The notes: generated by a model not told the origin, from the letters alone. Shown: positions 13,421 to 25,616, counted from the first letter of the stretch. The stretch is DNA of 64,000 nucleotides from Neocallimastix lanati (nom. inval.) (GCA_016946835.1 JACVTC010000091.1:348501-412500); one strand, 5' to 3'. Program-made: numbers and translations.

Positions 13421-15003
13421 TTTTATTCTTTTTCTCTTCTTTCCTTCATTCCTTTATTATTTATTATAGTATATATATATATATATATAATATTGTAGTG
13501 TGCACGAGAAAAAGATGGTGTTTACTTATCTAATGAAGATTATAATCAATTAAAATTTTCATGTTCTGTTAATGAAGAGGAAAATAGAAGATTAAAGAAA
13601 TTACTTGATAGTCAAGATGATGAAATTTCGGGTTTAAAACATTCTTTAAAAGATAAATCTGATGAACTTCAAGATTTAAAGGTAAATTTATAATTAATGG
13701 TATTTGTTTAGATAATTATATATAAATAATATATTTTTTACAATATAATTTAATTTATTATTATTATTATTCTTTTGCATTAAAATTTAATAATGAAATT
13801 AAATTTATATATAAATAAAAATAGGTTCAAATTGATAAGAATTTACAAACTATTATGCAAAAAGAATTAGATATTCGAAATCTTCAACAAAATTTAACAG
13901 AAGAAAGTGTTTTATTGAAGTCTCATATGTTAACTGAAGATAATTTAAATACTATTTTAAATGATTTAAATCAAATATTAAAAAAATGTTCTCTTGAATT
14001 ATATAAATATCATTTATTTACAGGTAATTATTATTATTATTATTAAAGATGCATTAATTATAATATCAAAATATTTATTATAACTATTATTAAATGATTA
14101 TAATAATATTGTAATTAAATTTCTGTAAGACAAAAAACTTTCGTTAGAAAGAGATAATCGTAAAATTTTTAACGATTTTCGTAATAATGTAATTAGATTT
14201 ATGGAAGAATTAATTATTAGATTGGATATTATTAAATCTCGTAATAATGAATATGATACATTTTTATTTAATACTATTAAAGATTTTATAACGAATAAGA
14301 TAAAGGTATAGAGTGATTTTATTATTTTCTAAATGTTTATTATATAAATATATAAATATATAAATATTTTTTTTTATTATTTTAATATATATTATTATTT
14401 TTTTAATGGAATTTATATATAATTATATATTAATAATAGAGTTTAAACGATATATCAAATGATATTAATAATAAATTTCAAGAACGAAAAAGCACAATTC
14501 AAAAGTTTAATATATCATCAATTGAACATATAACGACTAATGAAAATATTTATCAATCAATGAAAGATTATAATTCAAAATTTATGGAAGATTTTTATGC
14601 ATTATTTAATAATAATATGTTGAATGTGGAAGATGAATTTAATTCAGTTAATAATGCATTTGATAATAAAAATGAAATGGTATTATATATATATGCAAAA
14701 GCAAAAATTTTAATTTAGTAAATGAATTTAAAATATATTTATTTAAATAATTATTATTAAAATTTATATTTTAAGATTAATCAATATAATGAGTTAATAG
14801 AAAAGGAAATTAGTAATTTCAAAGAGGATTTATCATCTTTTATAAATTTAATAATGAATCAAATGATCTCCGTTAAAAATAATATTATTGAACAAAAAAA
14901 TAAAGAGGTAATAGTAGATATATATATATATATATAAAATTGTAGTTAATTATAATTATACAAAAATTTTAATTATACTCATAATTAATTAATTAATTAA
15001 TTA

Positions 15004-15051
<48 letters not shown>

Positions 15052-15066
15052 TTATTTTATTTTATT

Positions 15067-15114
<48 letters not shown>

Positions 15115-17905
15115 TTTTTTATCATTATTATTATACAATAATTAGATTTCTGAATTGAAGAGAACAATAGAACTTATAAATAATAAGAAATCGATGGAAT
15201 TAAAAAAAATAAATGATGATAAAAACAAATTATTAAATAATATTAAGGAATTAATTGAGACCTTTTCAAATACACATAGCAAAGTGTTTACTGAAACAAT
15301 TGAACCTGTTAAGGAAACTTTAACAATGCTGTCAAATAATATCCTTTCTATAAATTTATATATAAAATTTAAAATATTATATTATTTATATAGTTAATTG
15401 GTTAAATCTATTTATTTGTTGATATTTATAAGATATTATCTTTAATTCATTATTGATATTATAATACATATGGAAGGTGAAATTAAACAGTTTAATACAG
15501 AAATTAATGAGATTGAAACAACTATTAATAAAAATAACAATTCATTTAATAATGATATTATTTCGTTAAAATCAAAAATTGAAACTAATAGTAAGGTAAA
15601 ATTTTGAAGATTTTTTATTACATTTATATAAATATTGTTTTATTATTATTATTTTTTTTATTTATTAAATTATTATCTGTATATAATTGTTATTATCATC
15701 ATTATCATTATTTTATTATTATAGGATAATGTAGATTTTATCAATAATTCTAAAGATAAATTTAATAGATTTAATAAATTATTGAATGAAGACATGGAAA
15801 AAATTAGTAAGCAAATTGATGACTATATTAACTTTAATACAGATTCATTAAGCGATTTGGAAATTAAAACAAATGAATATAAAACAAGTAATAAGTTATT
15901 TAATGAAAACATTTTACTTGAAGTTGAAAACGATAGATTATTTATCAATAAATACTATAATGATAATATTAAATCATATGATGAATTTTTGGATTCTATT
16001 ATTAAAAATGTAATTTATTATAAATAATAATTATTGTTATTGGAAATACTATTTTTTGGGATTATATTATTGATATTATTATATCTATTTTATAAATTAT
16101 TTATATAATATAAATATATGTATTTGTGAATTTTAGCATAATGAAAATGAACATATTAAGACTGATAATTATAATGATTATCAATCTATTTCTGAGCAAT
16201 TAAATGATAATTTAATAAAATCAAATACTATATTTAAAGAAAATCCATTATTAAATGAAGCCCCAGAAAAGAATAAATATTATAATATTTATTCATGGAA
16301 GATTACTCCAAATCATGGTATATATTAATATTCCACTATTATTAATATTAAAAATTAATATTATAATTTTTATTTAATATTTATGACTATTATATAATTA
16401 TAAGAATTATTAATTTAATATTATTAATACATTATTTGCATTATTTTTATTATTAATGATAAATAATTGATATTATTTTAGATAACATTATTAATAATTA
16501 TAGAGAATTATGTAAAGAAAAGAAAGAAAATCTTATAATAGAAAATCAAATAATAAATGAAGAAATTAGTATGAATTATGCTAATAATAATGGAAACGAA
16601 AATGGCGAAATTAATATGAATGATATCAGTGATAATAGAAACGAAAATGATGAAATTAATATGAATGATATCAATGATAATGGAAACGAAAGCGAAAATG
16701 AAAATAAAAACGAAAATGAAAATGAAAATGAAAATTATATTATCGATAATAGTGAAAGTGATAGCAAAACATATAATGAAAATATTAATGATGAATTTAA
16801 TGAAGATTATGATTGTAATAATGAAAATGAGAATAAAATAAATAATATGAAAAATACTGAAATAATAAAATCTTTTGAAGAAGAAACAGAAAATATTATC
16901 GATTTTACTGTAAATGATATTAGTATTAAAAAATTATTATATTTATCCAATAATAATATTAATTATGACTACAAAGAAAAGAAATTAGAAAAATTGGAAG
17001 AGGAAGATAAATTATTTAATTATGAGTTAATAAAGAATAATTTTAAGAGTAACTCATTAAGTAATACTAAGTGTAATAATGAAAACTCATTAGTGAAAGG
17101 TTTAAATGTAATATATTCTTCTAGTGATAATGAGAACAATATATCATCAGATTTGGATAAAAAATTGAATATTGAAAATGATAACAATTTAAATATTATA
17201 GAATTGAATAGTTCTTCTGAATTTATAGAAAATAATGATATATCTATTAATGAAAATTATATTTCTAATGAATTTGAATCAATTAATAGTCAAAACTTAT
17301 CTAATGAAATTAGTGAAAATAAATTACCATTTGATGAACTTGAAAATAATGAAAATTTAAATATGATTAGTGAAGATACAATAGAAATTATAATTAATAG
17401 AAAAGAAAATGATGATTTTTCAATTGATAGTGATTCATCAATTGGAAGTAATATTAGTAGAAAATCAGTTAAAAATAATAAAAATTTATTAAAATCAAAA
17501 AACAACCAAAAGACAAAATCTATCCAAAAAATGGATTCAGCTATAGAGCTTGAAGAAAAATTAAATAAAGGAAAGTATAAATTAACTAGTAATGATGATT
17601 CCGATGAAATGAAAATTAATAAGAATTTAGATGTTAGTCTTAGAAATATTAAGAAAAATATATCTATGAGTAGTATAAATAATGTTCGGGACAGTTTGGT
17701 AACAAGAAAAACTTTCAAAAACCAAAAGCCATTATCTGGATTTAATTTTATTGAAAAAAAGAAACCAATTAGTCGATCATCTTCTGTTCCAAATACACCA
17801 ACTGTTGTAAATAAACATAAGAAATTATTACGAAGTGAGGATGATTTATCATTAAAAAATGTGCAAGCTATTAAATTTATTAAGCCTGCAATAGAACCAT
17901 TTTAG
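10972..17905 (+). CDS. Kinesin-5 (BimC/Eg5/Cut7-type) plus-end motor
   Basis: This is a plus-end-directed mitotic spindle motor. About 21 exons are read from GT-AG borders: 10972-11167, 11367-11416, 11526-11570, 11671-11684, 11782-11905, 12108-12200, 12325-12458, 12609-12761, 12883-12963, 13077-13117, 13188-13381, 13499-13681, 13825-14023, 14130-14305, 14440-14679, 14776-14907, 15146-~15345, 15477-15595, 15725-16009, 16137-16317, 16482-17905. Motor hallmarks: VVVRIRPP near residue 16; FAYGQT + GTGKTYTMEGD spanning three exons (P-loop ~95-102); switch I NERSSRSH near 219; switch [10 protein letters not shown] near 250; neck [12 protein letters not shown] near 340, then REKDGVYL. The [15 protein letters not shown] and NKPEVNQ forms are typical of kinesin-5. 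A coiled-coil stalk follows. The ~470-residue tail is Asn/Glu/Ser-rich with tandem NGNE/NDIN motifs; a Ser/Pro segment ([12 protein letters not shown]) may replace the BimC box. The junction between the exons ending near 15345 and starting at 15477 does not resolve in frame. Confidence 0.92.
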
Positions 17906-18091
17906 AATATTAAAGCAAAGAGACAATAATAATAAAATATATATATGAAATTTTAGTTTTATTGATTTTTTTTTTTTATTTTTTTATTTTGCATTATTAT
18001 TATTATTATTATAAATTAATTTTTATTATTTTATAATATTATATTATATATATATTTTTATGCACTATTTATATTAAGTATATTAGTTTTA

Positions 18092-18132
<41 letters not shown>

Positions 18133-18400
18133 GTAATTTTTAAATTTATTAATTTATAAATTAAGTATTAATTTATTTTATGATAAATATAAATACATTA
18201 AACAGTATTTAAGTTTTAAATTATATTAAATATATAAATATTAATTTAATTTCTATCTATAATTTATATATTTAAATTATATTCATTTATAATTTTAAAC
18301 TTTAACATCTTTTATCATAAATTTTTTTTATATATTTATATTTATTTTATTATTATTATTTTTTTTTTATATACATATTCCTATATATTATATATATAAG

Positions 18401-18436
<36 letters not shown>

Positions 18437-18675
18437 TAAGAATAAAATAATTAAATTTTATAAACGTAATTTAATAATATAATAATCACAAATTATTATT
18501 AATTTATATATATTTTATTTTATTTTTAATAATAATTTATTATTTAGTATTATTAAATAATAGTAATTGTTTTGAAAATGTATTTTACTATTAATATCTT
18601 AGAAATTTTTTATTTGACTTTTTTATTTTATTATACAGGAAGTTTAGTTTTTAAAAGTATTCACAATTTTCTTAT

Positions 18676-18734
<59 letters not shown>

Positions 18735-18969
18735 AAACAATTATGGATTTTTAAGAACAATTTTAATTATAAATAATAATTGTGACAAAATTCAGATTAT
18801 CTTTTTCATTTGACCATTACTCTGTCACTTATTACAAATTATTATTTATGTAATTTGAATTAATTAAAAATTTAAACTATAAATCAGCAATATAATTTCT
18901 TGATTTTCCATTGTCAATTAATTTGGATTCTATAGTTTTGTATTTTTCAATTAAAATATTAATTATTCC
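17906..18969. other. A/T-rich intergenic DNA
   Basis: This 3' flank of the kinesin gene has no frame I can support. It contains (TTA)n near 17996-18011, poly-T near 18094-18128, poly-A near 18404-18433 and a poly-T tract of about 50 at 18676-18727. Confidence 0.6.
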
Positions 18970-19443
18970 AATTTTTCCTTTTTTTTTTTTTTTTTTTTTT
19001 TAGACAGGGAAGAGAATACACTTCCATAACTTTATTAATTTTATTATAAAAAATATATGTAGGTAAAAGTACATTTGAAATTAAAATATAAAATAAAAGT
19101 TAAAAAATAAAAAATAAAAAAGCTCAAAAATACTATGTATTTCGGCAAGTTGTACTATACGGGAAATTTTCCCTTCCTAACAAATAAAAAAGAAATAAAA
19201 CCTAGAAGTAACATCTTCAAAATAGATAGTGTGGTGTCCACTAAACTCTCCCAGGATTCATCATTTATTGAACTACTAGGGCGAGATTCACCCTTCATAG
19301 AAATAGATGATGATCCTGTATTATCATTATGCCTTATCAGTACAACGTCGACGCTCTTGGTTAAGTTTGGTATTTTACAATACTTATCAAATAATAGCTC
19401 AAACGAACTACTTATGATAGGTATTGCTCTTGTTAATTTTTCC
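18970..19443 (-). mobile_element. 5'-truncated LINE copy (family A), with poly-A tail
   Basis: On the minus strand this is the C-terminal end of the non-LTR retrotransposon protein repeated in this window: an IPIxxSSF segment, a KSVDV motif, a Ser/Asp-rich linker and a WESLVDTTLSILKMLLL tail. A 3' UTR follows, ending AATAAAGTTATGGAAGTGTA..CTTCCCTGTCTA and a tail seen as poly-T at 18979-19001. AATTTTTCC occurs at 18970-18978 and again at 19435-19443, immediately outside the element, a candidate 9-bp target-site duplication. The 312-base plus-strand frame at 19135 is the antisense of this and is not a gene. Confidence 0.75.
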
Positions 19444-19446
19444 TAA

Positions 19447-19582
19447 TTCTTTTTTTTTTTTTTTTTTTTTTTTTTGAAAAATTATTTAAATAATTATTGA
19501 GAGGTTTTGATGCATCATTGGCTATATGTATTATATTGTAATAATTTCAATTTTTATAATTTTTTAAATAATTTATTATTAC

Positions 19583-19613
<31 letters not shown>

Positions 19614-20038
19614 TATTAACTTTATAATATTCTAAAAATTTTAAAAATTAGTCATTATGTCATTATTATTTGCGGCACACCTAATTTTATTATAAATATC
19701 AATTATATATTAAGTTCGAAATCATTGTATAATAAATATTTATATTATTAAATTTTACTTCATTATTGAATATTTCATTTTTTTTTAAACTCAAATGTGT
19801 ATTGTGCCAAATACAGCATTTAATTTTATATTAGGATATATATATTTTTTTTGCTGCATTAAATTATGCCTTTTTCGAAATTATAATTTTTTTGTAATAA
19901 ATATAGTATTACTGATATACTTATTAGTATTTTTTATATAACATCACATGATTAACTTATTTTTTATTTTTTTAATATTGAAAAAGAAGTAGTATAGAAA
20001 TTATTTAAATATTTAACATATATTTTAGCAATGAACAT
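19447..20038. other. A/T-rich spacer
   Basis: It holds a poly-T of about 26 at 19449-19475, a short (ATT)n array near 19575-19612, and otherwise unstructured A/T DNA. I see no gene. Confidence 0.6.
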
Positions 20039-20308
20039 TTAGTATCTAAATTTAGGTGTAATATAAAAAGTATCATCTACAAATATATCTTCATTATATT
20101 TCACAAATAATTTTTCTTGAAATGAGGATTGGAAGATTATTAAATTAGGGCTTTTGAATATCATAAACTTTTTATTTCTTACTGTTTTATAATATTTTGA
20201 TTCATCAGGAATTTCATCAAACTTTGTTACATTAGGAGGTAGTATTTTATTTATATTTCTTGTTATTTGGGATTTATTTATTTTATATTTAGGACATATA
20301 AATCCCAT
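20039..20308 (-). pseudogene. MULE-type transposase fragment
   Basis: This is an 89-codon frame. The segment after LPPNVTKFDEIPDESKYYKT resembles the region before the catalytic core of Mutator-like (MULE) transposases, and it ends with FVDDTFYITPKF, the position where MULE proteins carry the first catalytic Asp in a DGTF motif. The frame stops two residues later, so the remaining Asp and Glu of the catalytic triad and the whole C-terminal part are missing. It is a 3'-truncated remnant. The family call is from motif memory only. Confidence 0.55.
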
Positions 20309-20621
20309 TTATTATAGAACTTCATTAAATATGCCTAAAAGAATTGAACTTTTTCTGATTTCATTTTTATTTTTATGTTTTACTATCGATATAAAACTTC
20401 CTTCTTATCGTTTAAAATAATGAAAAATTTACATTTTACTTTAAGTTTTATATTCAGTATATCTATATACTTTAGAATTATCTTATTTATTGGATGAAAA
20501 ATTAAATATATATTCTTTGTAAATAATAGTTTGGTCTTTTCTTCGATTAATATCATTTATTTTAATATTAATATTTTCTTTCATTTATAATAAAATATTT
20601 TAATTAAATAAATATTTTTTA

Positions 20622-20813
20622 TTATATATGTGATTTATCGATAGTATTGGAAATTTCATCGGATAAAGAATCAGATGTGGAGTCAGAAACACCATAGGAT
20701 CTATTGTAAGTTTCACTTCTAGAATTAGAAAGATAATGAATCTTCGATGGTATGAGAAACTCTAAAGGTACAGGATTTAGGTATACTATTGGAACCATGT
20801 ATAGGGATATCAC
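20622..20813 (-). CDS. small ORF, unknown, possibly part of a decayed element
   Basis: A 63-codon frame with an aromatic/Pro-rich N-terminal half and a Ser/Asp-rich end (GVSDSTSDSLSDEISNT). It lies between the MULE fragment and the orphan exon-like ORF on the same strand, with a 44-bp palindrome just upstream. It could be a remnant exon of the same element. There is no recognisable domain. Confidence 0.25.
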   Translation of the reverse strand: MISLYMVPIVYLNPVPLEFLIPSKIHYLSNSRSETYNRSYGVSDSTSDSLSDEISNTIDKSHI

Positions 20814-20868
20814 TGCAAAAAATCATTTTTCTCTCCTTCTATCTGCACATTAGGATCATCAAATAATG

Positions 20869-20912
20869 AACTACCTCTAGTATAGATAATATTATCTATA
20901 CTAGAGGTAGTT
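20869..20912. repeat. perfect 44-bp palindrome
   Basis: The 22 bases 20869-20890 (starting AACTACCTCTAG) are exactly reverse-complementary to 20891-20912, with no spacer. It overlaps the 3' end of the ORF at 20901. The arms have ordinary composition (TACCTC, CTAGAGG), so it is not a low-complexity artefact. Confidence 0.95.
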
Positions 20913-21382
20913 GATTTTTTGATTATTACTGCCTATAATAAGATCTTGATGATAGGGATTATAAGCAGGGTCACTACTAACTAAAGGCACACAATGAGCT
21001 GTATTATCGATTAAAGTATTATATAGTTTGTTATAATAGGATCTAAAATTATCTTTGGTGTCTAACTTATTAATTTCTCTTATATCGTTAGTGTTTCTGA
21101 TAACCTTAGAGTGCTTTTTAGTGCTCTTTGGGGCTTTTAATCTGTTGTCTGTTTGGGTTTCATTAAAATAATGATAATTACCAAAACTGTCTACAAAAGT
21201 ATTGTTGCCTTTAATAGATATGCCATAAATAGTAGGTCCCATATATTTAGCTAAAGCTTCGGGTGTTTCAAAACATTTGATAATGTTATCTAATGTATAA
21301 GAAGGGTTAATAAAATTGTAGTATTTGTCGTAGTTATATACTGTAAATTTTACAGCATTAATTCTTCCTAAAAATATTAATG
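20901..21382 (-). pseudogene. orphan exon-like ORF of unknown family
   Basis: On the minus strand an open frame runs from about 21380 to 20901, roughly 158 codons; an internal ATG at 21242 gives 113 codons. At its 5' edge there is TTTTTAG followed by open sequence, which looks like a splice acceptor, so it may be an internal exon. The peptide has ordinary composition (NYDKYYNFINPSYTLDN, TIYGISIKGNNTFVDSFGN, CVPLVSSDPAYNPYHQDL), unlike the Asn/Lys-rich proteins nearby, which suggests an imported or mobile origin. I do not recognise the family. Its end coincides with the 44-bp palindrome. Confidence 0.4.
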
Positions 21383-23250
21383 ATATTATATTCGAAACTA
21401 ATATTTATTTATCTAGTTTAATTATCTTTAAAACTCTTTCTGAATTAGTTAATGCCTGCTAAATTTTCAATTATGCTCTATAACTAATAATAAATGTATA
21501 AAATATTGATAATTTTTATTTTTATTCGATAAATATTTATGTTTAGGTTGATGTTGATAATTAATATATTTAGTTTTGTTGTTAAATGCTGTATGTTATT
21601 TTATTTATAACTATATTTATAGTTATAACTATTAATAAATAATATGGTGTTTTTGCTTAATTCATTTTATAATTAATTTCAATTAATGTTAAAATTTAAT
21701 ACATACCCCTAATTATATTAAATCACATCTAAAATTGAAAATTTACAAATATCTATATCTATATTATTATTTTATAAAATACTAAATAAAATTCATATTT
21801 AATACAAATATTCTAAAATCTTTTAAATAAATATTTTATTTTATTATTTCTTTAAAAAAATAAATTATTTTCTCTATTATTTGTTATTAATAATAAGCTA
21901 TTTATTAATAATTTATTTATTATGAATAAATTAGTTTTAATTATTATTATTATTTTTTTAATTATAAAGTATTTGTAAGAAAATATCTTATTTTTAAATT
22001 TTTAAAAAATAAAATATTAATTATTTGTTATTTATATTTAATTGATTATTAATTTTTTATTTAATCAGTATTTTTTATAATTTAAAAATATTTTATTTTT
22101 TAATATTTAATAATTTACTATTAATATTTATTTAATATTTTTTTTATATATTAAATGTTTTAATTATTTATTATTTATATTTATATTTAATTATTTATAA
22201 TTAAAAAAAATATTTAAAAAAAATTTATTTTTAATAATTAACAGTTTTATTTATTTCTAAACCTATTATTTATTTATTTATTTATTTATATAATTGAATT
22301 AAACAATATTAAACAATTTATGTTATTAAATTACAAAAATATTAACGCCACACTACCAAATTCTAATTAATGGGAATAGAGAATATTTAGTCCACAAAGC
22401 TCATTAAGTAGTTTTTTAATTTTAATGTAAATAATATTATTAAATAAAGTTTATTTCTAGTCTTTAAAAAAAAAAAAAAAAATTAGTTTAGATTGTTATA
22501 ATTAATAAAAATATAATGGATAAAAGTAAATCATTAAAAAAGCATTTTTCAATTAATATTTTTAAATATTTTACTTTAAAGTTTAAAAACATACAAGCAA
22601 ACAAATAAATAAACAAATAAATAAACAAATAAATAAACAATTATATAAAAAAATAAATCAATAATTAATGGTAAAATTTAAAAAGAAAATCTATTAGTAC
22701 TAATATAATTTCTTTTTGAATTTTTTTTTTTTGGTTTGGTATTATTCATATAAATTAAACTTTAATTATATAAAAATATTTTTTATCAATATTATCTTTT
22801 ATAAAAATAATTTTACATTCATAGAAATACTATAAATATATAGAAAAATATACATTTAAAAAATTAAATGTTGAAAAAATATTTTTATTATTATTTTTTT
22901 TTTAAAAAAATACTAGAAATATTGAAGAAGATTGAATAAAAAAAATTGAATAAAATTTAAATAACAAAACATTTATTATTTTGAATTAAATTTAAAAAAT
23001 AATACAGATAAATTTGGTAAAGAAAATATTAAAGAATAAAAAAATATAATAAATTTTTAAAAAATTTTTTTAAAAAAAAATATATATTTATATATAATTT
23101 TTATATAAATAGATAAAAAAGAAATTTATATATTAAAATGTATACAAGATCTTCATATAAACATATTAAAAATTTATTAATTTGATATTATAAATAATAA
23201 ATAATATCTAATTATTAGTTTTTTTATAAAAGTTTATTTGTGAAAATTCC
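21383..23250. other. A/T-rich intergenic DNA upstream of uL6
   Basis: No gene is seen. It contains (TTTA)n near 22269-22290 and a short array of AAAC/AAAT tetramers near 22595-22640 with an apparent 12-bp higher-order period. Confidence 0.6.
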
Positions 23251-23251
23251 A

Positions 23252-23274
23252 CCAATCAAAAAAATATCCAATCA
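23252..23274 (+). promoter_or_regulatory. paired CCAATCA motifs upstream of ribosomal protein gene
   Basis: CCAATCA occurs at 23252-23258 and again at 23268-23274, about 330 bp before the uL6 start codon. These G/C-containing motifs stand out from pure A/T surroundings and match the CCAAT-box core bound by the HAP/NF-Y complex. A 5' UTR intron ending TTATTAG at 23573-23580 would place them nearer the transcription start. The role is inferred from position and sequence only. Confidence 0.4.
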
Positions 23275-23593
23275 TAGATTAGAAATAGTTTTTGCTTTAT
23301 GTTTGGTTACAAATCTGGAGCTAATTATTCTCTCTCTTTTAGATATAATCAAGTTTTTTAATTAGGTGTGTTAATTTTTTGTCTATTTATGAATATTTTT
23401 ATATGTTAATGAATTTATAATGATGAATAATTTATTTATTTATATAATTATTATATATATATATTTAGTAATTGTATGATAAAAACAAAATTAATTATAG
23501 AAATAAAATGATGGATGAGATGTTCAAATTGTTACTAATATATGTATGTATATATTTAATATATATCATATAATTATTAGGCTTGACAGAAAG

Positions 23594-24251
23594 ATGAAGC
23601 AAATCTGCCAGACCAGAGATATTACCATCCCAGAAGGTGTTACCATTGAAATCAAGGCCCGTAAGATCCGTGTTAAGGGTCCACGTGGTGTTCTTTACAA
23701 GGATTTCAAGCACGTTAACTTCCAAATTAAGCGTGTTGCTGCTAACAAGCTCAGAGTATTAATGTACCACGGCAACCGTAAGCAAGTTGCTTGCATCCGT
23801 ACTGTCTGTACTCACATTGAAAATCTTATGAAGGGTGTTACTAAGGGTTACGAATACAAGATGAGATTAGTAGCTGCTCACTTTCCAATTAACGTTAACA
23901 TCGCTGATGAAGGTAAATTAGTTGAAATTCGTAATTTCTTAGGTGAAAAGCTTATCCGTAAAGTTCAAATGCTCGACGGTGTTACTGCTGCCTACTCTGC
24001 TAGTCAAAAGGATGAAATCGTCATTTCTGGTAACGATGTTGAAAATGTTTCTCAATCTGCAGCCAACATCCACCAAGCTTGTTTAGTTAAGAACAAGGAT
24101 ATCCGTAAGTTCCTTGATGGTATCTACGTTTCTGAAAAGGTAAATGATTATTAAATAATTATATAAATTGTGTAATATATTTTAGGAATAACATATAAAT
24201 TTTTTTTTAAATAATAATAAATAGGGAACTATTGTTAAGGATGAAATTTAA
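23594..24251 (+). CDS. RPL9: 60S ribosomal protein L9 (uL6)
   Basis: This is a large-subunit ribosomal protein near the base of the P-stalk. Two coding exons, 23594-24139 and 24225-24251, give 190 residues, the normal eukaryotic length; the second encodes only GTIVKDEI. I start at ATG 23594 (MKQICQTRDITIPEG), the family N-terminus. The upstream TTATTAG at 23573-23580 looks like an acceptor, so a 5' UTR intron probably removes the several ATGs just upstream (23507-23521). Family marks: IPEGV near 12, VKGPRG near 27, NFQIKRV near 44, the central AHFPINVNI and the NFLGEK loop. Codons such as CGT, AAG, GTT and ATC are strongly preferred, in contrast to the A/T-ending codons of neighbours, as expected of a highly expressed gene. 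Confidence 0.97.
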
Positions 24252-24999
24252 GTTGTATTTATTTAATTCAAATAAATATTAATAAAATAAAACAATTTTT
24301 GTTCGCTTCAAGTATTTAATTAAAAAGAATTTATTTTATAATCATTTTTTTTTCATTTGTAGATTTACAAAGTTAATTTTAAAGGATTGTTTGAAATAAA
24401 ACAATAGTTAAAATAATATTATAGAAGATATCAGTACCATAAATAATTTTGAATAATTCATTATAATTTAATATTATTCAGTATAAAAAATAAAATTATA
24501 TAAATTATCAACTATTGAGGAACAAATATTATGGAGGGTAAATATTAAGAAATGGCGATAATGCAGTTATATGGAGATGCGATAATACGAATATTAAACA
24601 TTTTTTGGTAAAATAAAATTGAATTATGGTACTAAGATTTTTATGTAAAAAGAGGGCAATATGTATTATTATTTTTAATAACAGAAATATTTATTATTAG
24701 TAAAGTAGAAAATAATATATTATTATGAATAATTATAATTTATTCCTAATTTAGGTAAAATTTTTAAATTAGTATTAAAAATGGTAGTGTACTTATGGAA
24801 ATTTTTATAATAAGAGTTGGTAATTGTTGTCAGAATTGTTAGGATTGTTAGAATTATGTTTATATTTTGTGTATTGCTTTTTTAAAAATAAAAGTTTAAA
24901 AATTAATTATTAAGCAAAACTAAAAGTAAATATATAATTTTTTTATTGAGAAAAGTAAATAATAATTTGAAATAAAATGATATTAATAAAAAAATATTA
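24252..24999. other. A/T-rich spacer after uL6
   Basis: No gene or repeat stands out beyond the 3' flank of uL6. It borders a LINE-derived block starting near 25000. Confidence 0.5.
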
Positions 25000-25452
25000 A
25001 ATAAAAAGAACATATTATAGATATTAATATTTTATTAAGCAATAATTTCATTTTTGAAAATCGTGTTGAAGTTAATAGTTTTTGAATAATGGGTGTGGAA
25101 AAATATGTGATGCGGTATCTAAATATATAACTTTCTTTTTCGTCATCTATTTCTACGAAGGGTGAATTTCTCCTTAGTTGTTCAATAGATGATGAATCCG
25201 GAGAGAGTTTAGTGGATACCACACTATCTATTTTAAAGATGTTACTTCTAGGTTTTATTTCTTTTTTATTTGTTAGGAAGGGAAAAATTCCCGCATAGTA
25301 CAACTTGCCGAAATACATATTATTTTCGAGCTTTTCTATTTTTTTTTATTTTTTAAATTTTTTATTTTTAATTTCAAATGTACTTTTCACCTACATTTAT
25401 TTTTTTATAATAAAATTAATAAAGTTATGGAAGTGTATTCTCTTCCCTGTCC

Positions 25453-25479
<27 letters not shown>
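25000..25479 (+). mobile_element. 5'-truncated LINE copy (family A) with poly-A tail
   Basis: The plus strand reads the end of the LINE protein (DDESGESLVDTTLSILKM at ~25170-25230), followed by KEIKP-antisense 3' sequence nearly identical to that of the copy at 18970-19443, including the stretch around 25300 (CTTGCCGAAATACAT). The 3' UTR ends AATAAAGTTATGGAAGTGTA..CTTCCCTGTCC and poly-A at 25453-25479. The minus-strand 111-codon frame at 24983-25318 is its antisense. The 5' border is not clear. Confidence 0.75.
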
Positions 25480-25483
<4 letters not shown>

Positions 25484-25489
25484 TTTTAA

Positions 25490-25616
25490 CTTTTAACTTT
25501 TATTTTGTATTTTAATTTCAAATGTACTTTTACCTACATGTATTTTGTATAATAAAATTAATAAAGTTATGGAAGTGTATTTTCTTCCCTGTCTAAAAAA
25601 AAAAAAAAAAAAAAAA
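25490..25616 (+). mobile_element. second, shorter family-A LINE 3' end in tandem
   Basis: Directly after the poly-A of the previous copy, another copy of only the last ~105 bases of the 3' UTR appears (TTTCAAATGTACTTTTACC to CTTCCCTGTCTA), with its own poly-A at 25595-25616. Either serial insertion into the earlier tail or template jumping during reverse transcription would give this arrangement. Confidence 0.8.

Noticed and set aside
17290-17718. 142-codon minus-strand hydrophobic ORF
   Set aside because: Shadow of the kinesin tail, whose plus frame is continuous from an exon with a proper acceptor.
19135-19446. 103-codon plus-strand ORF
   Set aside because: It is the antisense of a LINE C-terminal copy that has its poly-A on the other strand; the same applies to the minus frame at 24983-25318.
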